Assembly: GCA_947505055.1 (NCBI GenBank)
Contig: CANNLO010000296.1
Coordinates: 1-6,061, forward strand
Reading direction: 5' to 3'
Source of the DNA: Methylococcaceae bacterium
Lineage (GTDB): Bacteria; Pseudomonadota; Gammaproteobacteria; Methylococcales; Methylomonadaceae
Length of the DNA: 6,061 nt
The notes under the pieces are model-generated. The model was not told the origin of the DNA and ran no database searches. It worked only from the letters and a program-made list of their open reading frames with translations. The translations under genes and the position numbers were made by a program. Positions 5,748-6,061 of the stretch are shown here, in pieces (position 1 is the first letter of the stretch; the number at the start of each line of letters is the position of its first letter).

Positions 5748-6061
5748 AGTTTAAGCCTTATCCCAGCTATAAGGATTCAGGGATTGAGTGGTTGGGAGAA
5801 GTGCCTGAGCATTGGGATATTCAACCTATTAAGTATGTAATAGATAAAATCGAATCAGGGACTAGCGTCAATGCTACAGATGAACCAGCCACTGATAATG
5901 AAATTGGGGTATTAAAAACGAGTTGTGTCTATTCCGGTCAGTTTAATCCATTTGAAAATAAAACTGTAATCACGGAAGAAATTGATCGAGTATCATGCCC
6001 ATTAAAAATTGGAGTACTCATTGTGAGTCGTATGAATACGCCTGACCTTGTTGGTGCTGCG
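5744..6061 (+). CDS. hsdS: Type I restriction-modification specificity subunit HsdS (5' part, cut by window end)
   Basis: HsdS recognises the two halves of the DNA target through two target-recognition domains and bridges the HsdM subunits. Only the first 106 residues are present, and the frame is open to the last base. The N-terminus is diagnostic: YKDSGIEWLGEVPEHW (residues 9-24) is the classic HsdS opening that leads into target-recognition domain 1. It is followed by IKYVIDKIESGTS (29-41) and a variable section with ILKTS-like GVLKTSCVYSGQ (55-66). The target sequence cannot be read from this. The ATG overlaps the hsdM stop as ATGA, and GAGG at 5733-5736 inside hsdM gives a ribosome site 7 nt upstream, so translational coupling is likely. 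Base composition becomes visibly more AT-rich than in hsdM, which is common where specificity genes are swapped. The second domain, and hsdR, would lie beyond the window. Confidence 0.93.
   Translation, partial: MKFKPYPSYKDSGIEWLGEVPEHWDIQPIKYVIDKIESGTSVNATDEPATDNEIGVLKTSCVYSGQFNPFENKTVITEEIDRVSCPLKIGVLIVSRMNTPDLVGAA

Overview
The window is bacterial accessory DNA of moderate base composition. Family resemblances recalled from memory (the two conserved hypothetical proteins and the Type I methylase) point to a proteobacterium, most likely a gammaproteobacterium. No rRNA, tRNA or core housekeeping gene is present to settle this. No transposase, integrase, CRISPR array or tRNA is visible.

Left part, plus strand (1-2156): three genes of unknown function in a row. 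The first encodes a 118-aa protein whose start may be coupled to the end of a gene lying outside the window. A possible 26-codon reading frame follows. Next is a 274-aa helical, charged protein with an N-A-M-K-H-G motif, belonging to a family often seen in mobile or accessory regions. After a 258-bp gap comes a 208-aa protein with a four-cysteine zinc-ribbon core and an N-terminal MGGYSSGR motif. These look like cargo or maintenance genes of an integrated element, but no function can be read off directly.

Middle (2199-3455, minus strand): a 418-aa protein, convergent with the zinc-ribbon gene. Its first ~110 residues look like a phospholipase-D-type nuclease fold in which the HxKx4D signature has decayed to RxAx4D. 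The rest is mostly helical, with a probable coiled coil. It is transcribed away from the restriction-modification genes and shares a 303-bp divergent control region with them.

Right part, plus strand (3759-6061): the start of a Type I restriction-modification operon. It holds hsdM (complete, 662 aa, adenine-N6 methyltransferase) and hsdS (specificity subunit, first 106 residues only). The two overlap by ATGA and so are probably translationally coupled. hsdR is not in the window and would be expected downstream.

The divergent region (3456-3758) carries a consensus -10 box for hsdM, a palindrome just upstream of it, an imperfect 25-28-bp direct repeat and a GC-rich imperfect hairpin near the minus-strand gene. 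The most interesting possibility is that the degenerate PLD-like protein is a functional accessory partner, such as a sensor or modulator, of the adjacent Type I system. This is inference from position and motif decay only.
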